The notes below the pieces were generated by a model. It was not told the DNA's origin. It searched no databases and saw only the letters and a list, made by a program, of their open reading frames with translations. Below, one piece after another: positions 35,399 through 36,230 of a stretch of DNA of 36,230 nucleotides (position 1 is its first letter; each line of letters starts with the position of its first letter). Location: contig MEEW01000004.1 of assembly GCA_001724985.1 (NCBI GenBank), forward strand, positions 1-36,230, read 5' to 3'. The position numbers and the translations under genes are program-made. The stretch is from Phenylobacterium sp. SCN 69-14. Its GTDB lineage: Bacteria; Pseudomonadota; Alphaproteobacteria; Caulobacterales; Caulobacteraceae.

Positions 35399-36230
35399 AT
35401 GTCGACCGATACGCTGACCAAGTCGCGCTGGGTCTACGCCTTCGGGGGCGGCGGCGCGGACGGCGACGCCTCGATGAAGAACCTGCTGGGCGGCAAGGGC
35501 GCGAACCTCGCCGAGATGTCGTCGCTCGGCCTGCCGGTGCCCCCCGGCTTCACCATCACCACCGAGGCCTGCGTCCACTACTATTCCAACGAGAAGCAGT
35601 ACCCGGCCGAGCTGAAGGGCCAGGTCGTCGCGGGTCTGGCCAAGGTCGAGCAGATCACCGGCAAGACCTTCGGCGACGCGGCCAATCCGCTGCTGGTCTC
35701 GGTCCGCGCGGGCGCCCGCGCCTCCATGCCGGGCATGATGGACACCGTCCTCAACCTCGGCCTCAACGACGAGACCGTCGCGGGCCTGGCCAAGCTCTCG
35801 GGCGACCGCCGCTTCGCCTTCGACAGCTACCGCCGCTTCATCCAGATGTACTCGAACGTGGTGCTCGACCTCGACCACCACATGTTCGAGGAAATCCTCG
35901 ACGAGCATAAGGAACGCCTCGACGTCACCGTCGACACCGCCCTTTCGGCCGAGGACTGGGAACGCGTCGTCTCCGACTACAAGGCCGCCGTCGAGCAGGA
36001 GCTCGGCAAGCCGTTCCCGCAGGACCCGCACGCCCAGCTCTGGGGCGCCATCGGCGCCGTCTTCGCAAGCTGGATGAACGACCGCGCCAAGTTCTACCGC
36101 CGCATGCACGACATCCCTGAAAGCTGGGGCACGGCCGTCAACGTGCAGTCGATGGTGTTCGGCAACATGGGCGATTCGTCGGCCACCGGCGTCGCCTTCA
36201 CCCGCAACCCGTCCACGGGCGAGGCCCGCC
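35399..36230 (+). CDS. ppdK: Pyruvate, phosphate dikinase, truncated by window end
   Basis: MSTDTLTKSRWVYAFGGGGADGDASMKNLLGGKGANLAEMSSLGLPVPPGFTITTEAC...SVRAGARASMPGMMDTVLNLGLND. Confidence 0.95.
   Translation, partial: MSTDTLTKSRWVYAFGGGGADGDASMKNLLGGKGANLAEMSSLGLPVPPGFTITTEACVHYYSNEKQYPAELKGQVVAGLAKVEQITGKTFGDAANPLLVSVRAGARASMPGMMDTVLNLGLNDETVAGLAKLSGDRRFAFDSYRRFIQMYSNVVLDLDHHMFEEILDEHKERLDVTVDTALSAEDWERVVSDYKAAVEQELGKPFPQDPHAQLWGAIGAVFASWMNDRAKFYRRMHDIPESWGTAVNVQSMVFGNMGDSSATGVAFTRNPSTGEAR

Overview
GC-rich chromosomal window from an alphaproteobacterium, probably Caulobacterales by PopZ, TolC, glycine-zipper and PEPxxWA-CTERM content; the taxon is inferred. Most of it is housekeeping: popZ, valS, acyl-CoA ligase, tlyA-like, RNA m5U methyltransferase, lytic transglycosylase, family-4-like UDG, ETF-QO, ispE, amtB-glnK, glyQS, partial ppdK and tRNA-Cys. 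Four items stand out. (1) A Phd/YefM antitoxin-like DNA-binding domain is fused to tandem PAS domains with no toxin gene beside it. It is flanked on both sides by clusters of related ~13-bp palindromes, and the upstream cluster has ~12-bp centre-to-centre spacing. This could be a signal-sensing one-component regulator built on an antitoxin fold. (2) A compact putative NO-response locus has a group III truncated globin, a DUF1971/YeaR-like protein, an orphan aa3-type cytochrome oxidase subunit I and NsrR, around a strong 27-bp inverted repeat. (3) A perfect alphaproteobacterial LexA box (GTTC-N7-GTTC) sits in front of a COG1533/PA0069-type radical SAM gene. (4) A four-half-site TGAACG array with 10/20/10 spacing lies almost exactly midway between two divergent genes. 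I also found a pair of 133-bp REP/MITE-like elements, two probable pseudoenzymes (PIMT-like and GT2-like), a UDG lacking two of its expected Fe-S cysteines, and a terminator-like hairpin about 20 nt upstream of glyQ. All family calls come from reading protein motifs by eye; no database search was run.
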